The position numbers and the translations under genes were made by a program. A stretch of DNA of 64,000 nucleotides from JABWBH01 sp964526695 (lineage in GTDB: Bacteria; Planctomycetota; Phycisphaerae; UBA1845), in NCBI GenBank assembly GCA_964526695.1, contig CAZGJA010000137.1, positions 12,007 to 76,006 on the forward strand. The letters are read 5' to 3'. Shown piece after piece: positions 1-7,877 of the stretch; the stretch's first letter is position 1, and every line of letters starts with the position of its first letter. A model generated the notes under the pieces. It did no database searches, was not told where the DNA came from, and was given only the letters and a program-made list of their open reading frames with translations.

Positions 1-2181
1 CACCGTCGTCACTCCATCCGAGGTGCTCGGGGCGTCAGCGATCGATTCCGCGAGCACCGCCTGAACTCGGCTGCGAGTTGAATCATCCTGAACCATGAGT
101 TCGCCGACTGTGGCCGAGAAAGGAGTGGGAAGCGCATTGACGAACTCTGCCAGCTTGCGCTTCGCGTCAAGTTCAGCAACCCGCATAGACTTGAGCCGTC
201 CTTGTGGCGTCTCGATCGCCGGATCGGTGCCCGCGCCCTCGGCGGTTAATGTCATGGAGGCCCAAGCGGGGATGACAACAGGTTGGCGTGGCCTACCAGC
301 GTCAAACTCCGACTTAGGGCGGTCGGTGCGTCTGAACTTTGAAGCGGCGGGCGTTGAGCTTGAGGCCTGCGCGTCCATGACCTCGGGTGCCTGAGCCGCC
401 GCCAGGGCGCAGGTCTGCCCCTTCACGGCGACACTCACCGCCGCACCGACCGGCAGACCCGCCTGATCGGCGCGATAGGGTTGAGCCCAAAGGGGAAGGA
501 CCGATGGGATTCTCATGAGCTGGCATTCGAGCGTGCCCTCCAACCGATACGAACCCGCCTCATCAAGCTCGCCGCCGTCGATGAGCACCTCACCGAGTTC
601 AGCTTCCGACAGTCGAAGGTAGACGGCGCCGTCGCTGAACTGGCTGTCCGTGGGTCCCCGCAAGTGGAGCTGAGGGACCACGATCAGGGCCAAATCCGCC
701 GTGCGTCGGTCGCCGTGTCCGTCGGTGTCCGATGGGCTGCTGCGCCACCCGCAGAGAACTTCTGAACGGTCGATGGACACGCCGACGGCAACGGTCTGCT
801 GGTTCACATTCTCGAGCGTAACCAGGGTCGTGCGCAGCACGGATTCGACAAGCAGGCGAACATCTTCAGCAGCAGGGGGACCTTCCACGATGCGGTTTTG
901 CAGGCGCTCCAGCATGGAGCGAGCGCGAATGAAATCGAGTTCTCCAAGGCGGGGTTGCGATTCCACGATCTCGAAGGCTTCCCTTTCTTCGCGTCGTTGC
1001 TGGAGAAGATTCAGCTCGGCGCGGGCTTGGCGTTCAGACGCTTGCCATTGCAGGGTCAGCAGCGACAGCATAATGATTGAAGGAATGCCTACCAAGGCGA
1101 CAAGCCCTGCCGCGACCTTGCCGCGGTGTCGTCCAATCCACTTGCGTGAGCGGTACGCCAGACCCGGCGGGCCCGCGAGAACCGGCTCGTTCCGGAGATG
1201 TCGCTCCAAGTCCGCTGAAAGAGCGCCGATGCTCAGGTAGCGGCGTGAGCGATCCTTCTCGAGGCACTTCATGATGATCCAGTCGCAGTCCCCCTTGAGC
1301 TGGCGACCGAGCGCCTTCGGCTCGGCACCGCGGCGCTGCGCCAAGGCCGTGCCCTTGTCGTCGGCGCTGTGCAGGGACACTCGTGTGCTTGGTCGGTGGG
1401 GCTCCATCTCGCGGATGGCACGTTGAATCGCTCCGAAGCCATCCACTTTCAGCGATTTCCAATCAAACGGCAGCGTCCCGGTCAGCAGTTCATACAGCAG
1501 CACCCCCAGCGAGTACACGTCCGTGCGCGTGTCGATGTCGGTGGCGCCGAAGTCGGCTTGCTCCGGGCTCATGTATTCCGGCGTCCCGATGAGTTGGCCG
1601 TGTTCGGTGAAGATCGTGTTGTCCGAGAACCCGTGGCTGACCGCCTTGGCCACGCCGAAGTCAATGACCTTCGGGGCTGGCTTGTCGTCATGCTCGGCCA
1701 CGAGGACGTTGGAGGGCTTGAGGTCGCGGTGGATGATGCCCTTCATGTGGGCGTGCTGCACGGCCTCGCAGACGGGGATCATCAGCTCGAGGCGCCGGCG
1801 GAGTGTGAGCCGGTGGCGATCGCAGTACGCGGTGATCGACTCGCCCCGGACATACTCCATCACGAAGTAGGGCCGGCCTTGCGAGGTTGTGCCGGCGTCG
1901 AAAACGCGCGCGACGTTGGGGTGGTTCATCACCGCCAGCGCCTGCCGCTCCTGCTCGAAGCGGGCGATGACGCCCTTGGAGTCCATGCCGGGCTTGAGCA
2001 CCTTCAGCGCCACGCGCTGTACCATCGGCTCGCGCCGTTCGGCCAGATAGACGACGCCGAACCCGCCGTGACCGAGGATGGAGATGACGTGATACGGGCC
2101 GATGCGGTCCGGATCATCCATCGCCAGCGGCTGTTCGCTCTTCTGCTGCGTGGACTGGAGCCAGTTGGTCGTCTCGCTCAT
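1..2181 (-). CDS. Ser/Thr protein kinase with one TM segment, C-terminus cut by window edge
   Basis: This minus-strand frame stays open from ATG 2181 to base 1, giving 727 codons and no stop, so the C-terminus lies outside the window. The N-terminal kinase domain shows a glycine-rich loop (GHGGFGVV, about residues 37-44), the catalytic loop HRDLKPSN (HRD 151-153), DFG at 174-176 and an APE-like GTPEYMSPEQ. A hydrophobic segment at about 353-376 should anchor it in the membrane. The part beyond is extracytoplasmic and not recognisable. It is a Hanks-type kinase of the planctomycete kind, most like the kinase starting at 7878: both begin MSET and share the CDWI/LDWI-MKCLEKDR region. Its substrate is unknown; the neighbouring FHA proteins are plausible phospho-readers, which is inference. 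Confidence 0.93.
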   Translation of the reverse strand, partial: MSETTNWLQSTQQKSEQPLAMDDPDRIGPYHVISILGHGGFGVVYLAERREPMVQRVALKVLKPGMDSKGVIARFEQERQALAVMNHPNVARVFDAGTTSQGRPYFVMEYVRGESITAYCDRHRLTLRRRLELMIPVCEAVQHAHMKGIIHRDLKPSNVLVAEHDDKPAPKVIDFGVAKAVSHGFSDNTIFTEHGQLIGTPEYMSPEQADFGATDIDTRTDVYSLGVLLYELLTGTLPFDWKSLKVDGFGAIQRAIREMEPHRPSTRVSLHSADDKGTALAQRRGAEPKALGRQLKGDCDWIIMKCLEKDRSRRYLSIGALSADLERHLRNEPVLAGPPGLAYRSRKWIGRHRGKVAAGLVALVGIPSIIMLSLLTLQWQASERQARAELNLLQQRREEREAFEIVESQPRLGELDFIRARSMLERLQNRIVEGPPAAEDVRLLVESVLRTTLVTLENVNQQTVAVGVSIDRSEVLCGWRSSPSDTDGHGDRRTADLALIVVPQLHLRGPTDSQFSDGAVYLRLSEAELGEVLIDGGELDEAGSYRLEGTLECQLMRIPSVLPLWAQPYRADQAGLPVGAAVSVAVKGQTCALAAAQAPEVMDAQASSSTPAASKFRRTDRPKSEFDAGRPRQPVVIPAWASMTLTAEGAGTDPAIETPQGRLKSMRVAELDAKRKLAEFVNALPTPFSATVGELMVQDDSTRSRVQAVLAESIADAPSTSDGVTTV

Positions 2182-2659
2182 ATGCCCTGTATTCGCTTGG
2201 CAGCGACGGCGGTCGGGATCATCCACACGGAGGGAACAGGCTAGCCCGACAGCCGCCAAGCGGCAATCACGGGAAATCGAGATCCAACGGACGGTTCAGC
2301 AACCGGGCACGGACGAATCCGATTCGCGCGGGTGGATCGTACCACCGCGATAGCGGTCGTTTCGCGGTCAGCCTGATGATCGAGGTCGGTGCGCGGCGGC
2401 CACAACCGTCATGCCTGCCGTGCCAGGTCATGTGCCGTCAGCTTCTTCAGACACGCGGCTCCGCCGCGCCGAAAAGGGTACGACTTGGCCGCCGTCGCGG
2501 ATCAACGAATCACTGCGGCACCAGGGAGCCGCATGCTCACGCTGAGTACAGCGAGAGCATGCCACCCACCGCATGCTCACGCTGAGTACAGCGAGAGCAT
2601 GCCACCCACCGCGCGGGCTGAAGCCTGCGGCTCGGGTTTGGCGAGGCGTTCCTGTTTTC
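2182..2659. other. Intergenic region with REP-like repeats, no gene seen
   Basis: These 478 bp separate the kinase (starts at 2181) from the end of sctV (2660). I see no coding frame with a ribosome binding site. The right part holds two tandem 40-bp hairpin units (2531-2610), followed by a small GCGGGCTGAAGCCTGC-type palindrome near 2612-2632. Confidence 0.6.
2531..2610. repeat. Two tandem 40-bp REP-like hairpin units
   Basis: The units 2531-2570 and 2571-2610 are identical. Each contains an outer stem GCATGCTC/GAGCATGC, an A/A mismatch, an inner stem CGCTG/CAGCG and an AGTA loop, then CCACCCACC. The architecture is the same as in the copies near 34.6, 40.6, 54.0 and 55.9 kb, although stem sequences differ. 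Confidence 0.85.
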
Positions 2660-4816
2660 TTACTCCATTCGAATGGTTCCCGCGCACTCGACGACGCACC
2701 CTTTCGCGGCCGCGAGTTCCTGGTCGGAGAGCACGGTGATGGTGGTCAGCAGATCATCGAGCAGCGCGGCCATGAAAGGGCGGAGATCGTGGCGGACGAC
2801 GAGGGTCGTCGGGCGTCCGCGCTCCGCGGCGGCGGCGGAGCGGGCGCGGACGGAGGCGAGGATCGCGCGGCGATCCTCCTCGCGGAGCACGACGACAGGC
2901 GCGTCCACGTCCAACCGGGCGCCTTGGTGGATCAGCTCTTCGATGTCGCTGGCAAGCACATGATACGCCAGGGTGCCGCCGCGCACGCAGCGCGCGCACA
3001 ATGATCGCGCCAGGCCCCGCCGCGCGGCCTCGACGAGCGCCACGGGCTGCCCTTTCAACGCCGCGGCGCAGCGCGCCAGCGATTCGAAGATCGCCCGAAT
3101 GTCGCGCAGTGGAACCTGCTCGCGCAGGAGGCCGCGAAGCACGGCCGCCACTTCGGGCACGCTCAGCGGCTTGGGCGACACCGCCGCCTTGAGATCCGGC
3201 AGCGACGGCTCCAGCGCATCGAGAATGCGCTGCGTCTCCTGAACGCCGAAGAACTCGGCCGAGTGCTCCATCAGCAGCCGGGTGACGTGATCGCGCACGA
3301 AGCCGGCGGGAGAGACGCTTTCGAAACCGGCGTTGGCGACCTCCTGACGCTCGGTTTCAGGCACCAACGACCAGACTTCGCCGGTCCACGGCAGCGGGAA
3401 CGGCCGCACATCGAAACCGGCTTGTTCAGCATCGCGCGGCTTGCAGCAAATGAGGACGCATTCGTACGGAAACGTCCACGTTCCCAGTTCAGTCTCGAAG
3501 AGATGCACCCGGTAGGCCTCGTGTGGAAGCTCCTTGGACGTCGTGAGACGGATGGGCGGCACCCTGATGCCGAGACTCTCTCGGATGTGGCTCTGGACCT
3601 CCTTCTCAAATGCGGAGTCGCGCGGCGGTTTCTCGCCCAGGGGCACGTTCGGAAGGATGAGCCGAGCGAGGTCCGCGCCGAGTTCGACCCGCACCGGCAC
3701 GGGATACGGTGCGATCCACGGGGTGTCGGTCTGACCTCGCGTTTCCGCTTCGCTTTGCGATTCGCCCGCCGGCGGTTTCAGTCGCGCCCGCATGTTCAGC
3801 GCGGAACCGGCGACGAACCTCGCCAGTGCGGTCCCGGCCGTCAGCACCGCCAGCCCGCCAAACACCGGCCAAGGCAGTCCGGGGACGAAGGCCAGCAAAG
3901 CAAGCATGACGGCCGCGCAGGCGATGGCGGATGGGTGGTCGAGAATCTGGACCACGATGTCGCTGCCGACGGAGCCGACCTGGTTCTCGTCCTTTCCGGT
4001 CACGCGCGTCACGACGATGCCGGCGGAAGTGCACACGAGCAGGGCGGGGATCTGCGACACCAGACCGTCTCCGATGGCCAGCAGGCTGTACGTTTGGAAG
4101 GCCTCGACTGCACTTAGCTGGTCGCGGAACACGCCGACGATCAAACCGCCGATGACGTTGATGAGCGAGATGAGAATTCCGGCGATGGCATCCCCCTTGA
4201 CGAACTTCATCGCGCCGTCGAGCGCGCCGTAAAGCCGAGTCTCCGAGTCGAGCTTGCTGCGCCGGCCGCGGGCATCCTCCGGCGAAATCAGGCCGTTGCG
4301 CAAGTCGGCGTCGATGCTCATCTGCTTGCCCGGCATGCCGTCGAGGGTGAACCGCGCCGAGACTTCGGCGACGCGCTCCGCGCCTTTGGTGATGACGACG
4401 AACTGGATGACGGTCAGGATGAGGAAGATGACCGCGCCGATGACCGGATCTCCTCCCACCACGAGCTGGCCGAACGTCTCGATGATGTGCCCCGCGTCGC
4501 CTTTCGACAGGATCAGGCGCGTGGAGGTGACGTTCAGCCCCAGCCGAAACAGGGTGGTGAGCAGCAGAATCGTCGGAAACGAAGGGAGCTGCGCAGCTTC
4601 CCGCAGGTGAAGCGCCACCATGAGGACGGTGATCGACGCGGCGAGGTTCAACGCGAGCAGCACGTCCAGAAGACCGGGCGCCACCGGCACGACGAGAAGC
4701 CCGATCAACCCAAGCACCGCGAAGGTGACGAAGAGTCCCGCGAGTCGTCTCAGCGCGCCTGCGCCGGCCGCAAGCTGCAAGCCTGCCAGAGGGGTCAATG
4801 CCGCGATGTTCGACAT
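2660..4816 (-). CDS. sctV: Type III secretion export gate protein SctV (LcrD/FlhA family)
   Basis: The 718-residue protein has the family layout: a hydrophobic N-terminal half of about eight membrane segments (to about residue 330), then a soluble cytoplasmic export-gate domain. Family signatures include LGLNVTSTRLIL, the loop PGKQMSIDADLRNGLI after VSARFTLDGM, and the FHIPEP-family motif region SLLAIGDGLVSQIPALL. I start it at ATG 4816 because GGGAGG lies 8 nt upstream; the frame continues upstream but that part looks non-coding. FlhA is the main alternative. I prefer SctV because there are no flagellar genes nearby, while SycD-like chaperones, SctI and SctJ lie in the same window. The nonameric SctV ring selects chaperone-substrate complexes in the inner membrane (family knowledge). 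Confidence 0.93.
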   Translation of the reverse strand: MSNIAALTPLAGLQLAAGAGALRRLAGLFVTFAVLGLIGLLVVPVAPGLLDVLLALNLAASITVLMVALHLREAAQLPSFPTILLLTTLFRLGLNVTSTRLILSKGDAGHIIETFGQLVVGGDPVIGAVIFLILTVIQFVVITKGAERVAEVSARFTLDGMPGKQMSIDADLRNGLISPEDARGRRSKLDSETRLYGALDGAMKFVKGDAIAGILISLINVIGGLIVGVFRDQLSAVEAFQTYSLLAIGDGLVSQIPALLVCTSAGIVVTRVTGKDENQVGSVGSDIVVQILDHPSAIACAAVMLALLAFVPGLPWPVFGGLAVLTAGTALARFVAGSALNMRARLKPPAGESQSEAETRGQTDTPWIAPYPVPVRVELGADLARLILPNVPLGEKPPRDSAFEKEVQSHIRESLGIRVPPIRLTTSKELPHEAYRVHLFETELGTWTFPYECVLICCKPRDAEQAGFDVRPFPLPWTGEVWSLVPETERQEVANAGFESVSPAGFVRDHVTRLLMEHSAEFFGVQETQRILDALEPSLPDLKAAVSPKPLSVPEVAAVLRGLLREQVPLRDIRAIFESLARCAAALKGQPVALVEAARRGLARSLCARCVRGGTLAYHVLASDIEELIHQGARLDVDAPVVVLREEDRRAILASVRARSAAAAERGRPTTLVVRHDLRPFMAALLDDLLTTITVLSDQELAAAKGCVVECAGTIRME

Positions 4817-4874
4817 GAATGAACCTCCCGTGAAAAACGGGTCTCGATGTCGAGACCGCTGCCGCGCTGTCACG

Positions 4875-5351
4875 TCATGCGTGCGCTCTGCGCGCCAGTC
4901 GCCGCTGTGCCCCCGCGCGGAGCCGCCTGATGCGGGCGCGAAGGCTTTGGGCGGCGGGCGGCGCCACGCGGTCGGCTGCTTGAAGATCCTCCAACGCCCC
5001 GCGTGTGTCCCCGGTGCGCATGCGGACGGCCGCTCGACCGACGCGCGCGAACACGTCCTCCGGATCCTGCTGGAGCGCGCGGTCCAGGGATTCGCCGGCC
5101 TCCGCGAGGCAATCCAATTGCTCGCAGCAAATGCCGTACGCGCGGTGGTAGAACGCCTGCCCGGGATCGGAGGCGATGAGCAGGCGGAAGACGAGCGCGG
5201 CATCCTCGAATCGACGGGATGCGACGAGGCGCTTCCCGACTTCGGTGAGATGGGTCCGCTGAGCAGGGTCAAGGCTCAGTCGGGAATCCACCAGGGCCCC
5301 GAGCGTCTCGTACGGCGAGGGGGGGGGCAGGGGTTGTTCGATTTCTTGCAT
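4875..5351 (-). CDS. SycD/LcrH-like TPR chaperone of type III secretion
   Basis: The 158-residue protein consists mainly of three tetratricopeptide-like repeats (about residues 45-145), including VASRRFEDAALVFRLLI and DPGQAFYHRAYGICCEQL. That is the size and pattern of class II T3SS chaperones, which hold translocator proteins in the cytoplasm before secretion. ATG 5351 has TTGGAG about 10 nt upstream. It lies between sctV (58 bp downstream) and the gene for the GDPH self-cleaving protein (155 bp upstream), which is its likely client by position. A perfect 7-bp hairpin (CCGCGAA/TTCGCGG, 5392-5408) sits 40 nt before the start and might affect translation. Generic TPR protein is the alternative. 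Confidence 0.75.
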   Translation of the reverse strand: MQEIEQPLPPPSPYETLGALVDSRLSLDPAQRTHLTEVGKRLVASRRFEDAALVFRLLIASDPGQAFYHRAYGICCEQLDCLAEAGESLDRALQQDPEDVFARVGRAAVRMRTGDTRGALEDLQAADRVAPPAAQSLRARIRRLRAGAQRRLARRAHA

Positions 5352-5506
5352 GGATGTGGCTCCAAGAGGTTCCCGAGGAAGTATGCACCTTCCGCGAAAT
5401 CTTCGCGGCGGCACGGCACGCGCAAGGTTGAGCGAGGTGGGCCGGAAGCGATGCGGGCGGACGAGTTGCCTCGCCCGCCCGCCGTCGGCCCGCACCGAAT
5501 CAAGGA

Positions 5507-6613
5507 CTAGCTGATATTGGAGATGATGCGTTCGTTGGCGCCGTCGTGGAGCTTCTGAACATTGGACGCCATCTCGAAGATCTGCTTGATCATGTTGCCG
5601 AGCTGCTGGACCATGCCTTCCAGCTTCTTGAGGTCGCCTTCCTTGACGAAGCCCGCATCGCCGCCTTCCGGCTTCCACTTCGGATCCTCGGCGAGTTTCT
5701 GCTGCTGCTCGTTGAACTTGTCGAGCATGTTGCTGTACTTCTCGGTCACGCTCCGCAGCGTCTTCTCCAGTTTGTTCGCCAGCGCCATGAGAATCTGCTG
5801 GACGCTCATGCCGGGCGTGATCTGAAAGTCGTCATCCACCTGCCCGCTGCCGCCCGTGCCGCCGACGCCCCCCGCGCCGCCGGCCTTGCCGCCGCCCTCG
5901 GGGCGGTTGATGCTCTCGCCGCCCTTGCCGTCCAGGGCGATCTCGCTGAACGGCTTCGTCGGATCGTCGCCGATAATCTCGCTGCCGTCGGCCGCGAAGG
6001 TCAGGTCGTCAACCTGCTGACCGGCGCGGAGCACCGTCCCATCCTCGAACTGCGCGTCCACCGCATCGGCGTTGTTCAGGACGTTGCCGATGGTGAAACC
6101 GTCGTTGCCCGTTAGCCCCTCAACCACGACCGCCTGGCTGCCTTTCATGATCGCGACGGCGTCGATGAGGGCGATGCCGTTGGCGTCCTTCTGCGTGGTC
6201 TGGAACGTCAACTTCGTTCCGTCCGGCAGGTCCAGCGAGAGATTCTCGTGGAACTGCGCGCGATCTCCGTCACTGGTGTGCAGGTGCGGATCGCCCCATG
6301 CGCGGAAGGAGGTGCCCGACTCCTTATCGAACACCGTGGCCTCGCCATCCTTGAACTGGATCAGGTAGCGGCCGGTGTCGACGCAATCCCGAGCGTTCGT
6401 GGACAGTCCGCCGGGCCAGTTCTGGTTGGTCGGCGGCGACGCGCCCCACGGATCGCCCGACGGCTTCGGCTTGCCGCCCGAAGAGGATGACGAGGAAATG
6501 GCCTCGCCTGCCAGACCGCCCAGCGTCGTGCCGATCGTCCCGCCGACCGGACCGCCGATCGCCGTGCCCACCGCTCCGCCCGCCACGGAGAGAAGATCCT
6601 TGATGCCGCTCAT
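5507..6613 (-). CDS. Candidate T3SS substrate with DUF1521 self-cleaving (GDPH) domain
   Basis: This 368-residue protein has a glycine-rich N-terminal segment (about 10-37), a serine run, a DUF1521-like domain (about 75-200), a Gly-rich linker (about 245-265) and a helical C-terminus. The DUF1521 core is visible: AWGDPHLH (G107-H110) followed by LDLPDGTKLTFQT. In the rhizobial T3SS protein NopE1 this domain cleaves itself between Asp and Pro when calcium binds. By analogy the cut here would fall between D108 and P109 (inference). The C-terminus, ASNVQKLHDGANERIISNIS, resembles that of the protein at 27440-27829. ATG 6613 has AGGAG 8 nt upstream. A FliA-like promoter lies 63 bp upstream of the start, and a TPR chaperone gene is next downstream. 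Confidence 0.85.
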   Translation of the reverse strand: MSGIKDLLSVAGGAVGTAIGGPVGGTIGTTLGGLAGEAISSSSSSGGKPKPSGDPWGASPPTNQNWPGGLSTNARDCVDTGRYLIQFKDGEATVFDKESGTSFRAWGDPHLHTSDGDRAQFHENLSLDLPDGTKLTFQTTQKDANGIALIDAVAIMKGSQAVVVEGLTGNDGFTIGNVLNNADAVDAQFEDGTVLRAGQQVDDLTFAADGSEIIGDDPTKPFSEIALDGKGGESINRPEGGGKAGGAGGVGGTGGSGQVDDDFQITPGMSVQQILMALANKLEKTLRSVTEKYSNMLDKFNEQQQKLAEDPKWKPEGGDAGFVKEGDLKKLEGMVQQLGNMIKQIFEMASNVQKLHDGANERIISNIS

Positions 6614-6675
6614 GTGTTGACTCCTGCTGCCTGATTTCCTTGCGACCGCGGCACGCACCGGCGGTCCACGCGGGC

Positions 6676-6702
6676 TTATCGCCGGAGTACGCTTATTGTT
6701 GC
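6676..6702 (-). promoter_or_regulatory. Possible FliA-type promoter of the DUF1521 gene
   Basis: Read on the minus strand the site is GCAA, 15 nt, GGCGATAA. The -10 element matches the sigma-28 consensus GCCGATAA at 7 of 8 positions, and the 15-nt spacing is the consensus one; the -35 is weak (TAAA expected). It lies 63 bp before ATG 6613. A FliA/WhiG-like sigma gene sits at 16776-17477. Confidence 0.45.
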
Positions 6703-6756
6703 GGAGGGGGACGGGCTGTTGCGCCGCCGCGACGGCGCCATCGAGGGCGCTGCTGC

Positions 6757-6783
6757 GAAACGTCTTGGCTGCGGCTGCGATAA
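6757..6783 (+). promoter_or_regulatory. Possible FliA-type promoter of the gene at 6847
   Basis: The plus-strand site is GAAA (6757-6760), 15 nt, TGCGATAA (6776-6783). Compared with TAAA-N15-GCCGATAA it keeps AAA, the exact spacing and CGATAA. It lies 63 bp before ATG 6847 and mirrors the site serving the divergent gene. Confidence 0.45.
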
Positions 6784-6846
6784 GGCACGGGGGACGCGAC
6801 GCTCGCGTCCGCGACTTCGATACCTCTCCAAAGAAAGGACGCAACC

Positions 6847-7533
6847 ATGCAAGTTCGCAACGCAACCCTGGGCGCCGCAACGTTCGCGCAGCCTGAAGCC
6901 CTCAACGGCAATCGGCCGCAGACCGCTTTGAAGTCGGGCGCCGCCGACTCCGCCTCCATGTCGCAGAAGTGCTTCTTCACTCCGCGACCGGTTCCGTCCC
7001 TGCCGCCGCAGTGTTTCCCGCCGCGGTGCCCGAACCCTCAAGGCGGTGGTCTGGCGGACCTCGCGCAGAAGCTGATGGATTTGATCGCCAAGCTGATCGG
7101 GATGCTGGGCGGAAAGTCCAGCGGCGGGGTCGATGCGCCCGGCGGCGGATCGGGAGGCGTGGACGATCTTCGCGCGCCCAACGTGCACCAGCCCAAAGGC
7201 GGCGAAATGAAAAACGTCGGCGGTCGGCAGGCCATTCCGATGGACGGTCCCAACGGCTTCCTCTTCAAGCCCGTCTCCGACAGCGACGGCAAGCTGGCCG
7301 TGCTCCTGCCGGAGCGCATGACGGGCCGGGCCGAAAGCGTGGTCATCAAGGACGCCGGCGGCAAAGTGCTCGATCGGGGCCGCTTCAGTGGCGTGGGCAA
7401 CGGCGACCGCGAGCACGTGCGCTTTTCCAAGCCCGGCGAGCGCTTCGGAGCGAACGTGATCGTCGAGATCACCCTGAAGGACGGCCGCAAGGTGCAGTAT
7501 CAGATACCGGATCCGTCGAAGCGGCACGACTAA
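6847..7533 (+). CDS. Hypothetical protein, candidate T3SS-associated secreted protein
   Basis: The 228-residue protein matches no family I recognise. A Pro/Cys-rich stretch (about 40-66) is followed by an amphipathic heptad LAQKLMDLIAKLIGML (about 75-91), a Gly/Ser-rich linker (about 92-113) and a likely beta-rich C-terminal domain (about 135-225). There is no signal peptide, so export would need a route such as T3SS. A short amphipathic helix next to a Gly-rich stretch recalls harpin-type T3SS substrates, but that is only a resemblance. ATG 6847 has GAAAGGA 7 nt upstream. It is transcribed divergently from the DUF1521 gene, and each side has a FliA-like promoter, suggesting co-regulation. 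Confidence 0.7.
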   Translation: MQVRNATLGAATFAQPEALNGNRPQTALKSGAADSASMSQKCFFTPRPVPSLPPQCFPPRCPNPQGGGLADLAQKLMDLIAKLIGMLGGKSSGGVDAPGGGSGGVDDLRAPNVHQPKGGEMKNVGGRQAIPMDGPNGFLFKPVSDSDGKLAVLLPERMTGRAESVVIKDAGGKVLDRGRFSGVGNGDREHVRFSKPGERFGANVIVEITLKDGRKVQYQIPDPSKRHD

Positions 7534-7758
7534 GTGGGAATGCAGCCCGGTCCTCCGAGCCGCGCGGCTTCAGCCCGCGCGGACTTGCGCAAGTTGCAGG
7601 CGTTCACCGTCCCGAAGCCGTGATTCTGGAGCGGACTGCCCATCCGCCGGTCCACAGCGGAACAGCGCGTGCGAGGAAGACTCCTTGCCTACCTCTGATC
7701 CACGGGTCTTGAGCACCTTCCAATACCGCGGAAAGCTCAACACCCAACACCCATCCGA

Positions 7759-7796
7759 CCCGCCGCTTCTGTCAACTCCAGAGCGACGGGTTTTTT
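7759..7796 (+). terminator. Intrinsic terminator
   Basis: The stem CCCGCCGCT/AGCGACGGG (one mismatch) has a 14-nt loop and is followed directly by six T. It ends transcription of the gene at 6847-7533 and separates it from the kinase gene. Confidence 0.8.
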
Positions 7797-7797
7797 A

Positions 7798-7826
7798 TTG
7801 CCCAGGTGCCAACGATTCGCTACCCT
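7798..7826 (+). promoter_or_regulatory. Sigma-70-like promoter for the kinase at 7878
   Basis: TTGCCC (7798-7803) and TACCCT (7821-7826) are separated by 17 nt. The site starts just after the terminator and 80 bp upstream of ATG 7878. Confidence 0.4.
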
Positions 7827-7877
7827 GCCTAACCGCAGGATCGTGCGGTCCGCAGGCACGATCGCCGGAGCCGCCTC

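Larger units (their letters stand above)
7534..7877. other. Intergenic region with terminator and promoter
   Basis: These 344 bp hold a GCGGCTTCAGCCCGC-type palindrome near 7563, a clear intrinsic terminator (7759-7796) and a sigma-70-like promoter for the kinase at 7878. No gene is visible. Confidence 0.6.

Noticed and set aside
1369..2244. Long plus-strand frame (291 codons) opposite the first kinase gene
   Set aside because: It is the antisense of a clear kinase domain (HRD, DFG on the minus strand). Similar long antisense frames occur opposite every GC-rich gene here.
2531..2610. CRISPR-like repeats
   Set aside because: The 40-bp units are identical head-to-tail with no unique spacers, and each is itself a hairpin; no cas genes are present.
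2660..4816. Flagellar FlhA instead of SctV
   Set aside because: No flagellar gene is present in the window while chaperone, rod and ring genes of T3SS type are; still to be settled by a tree.
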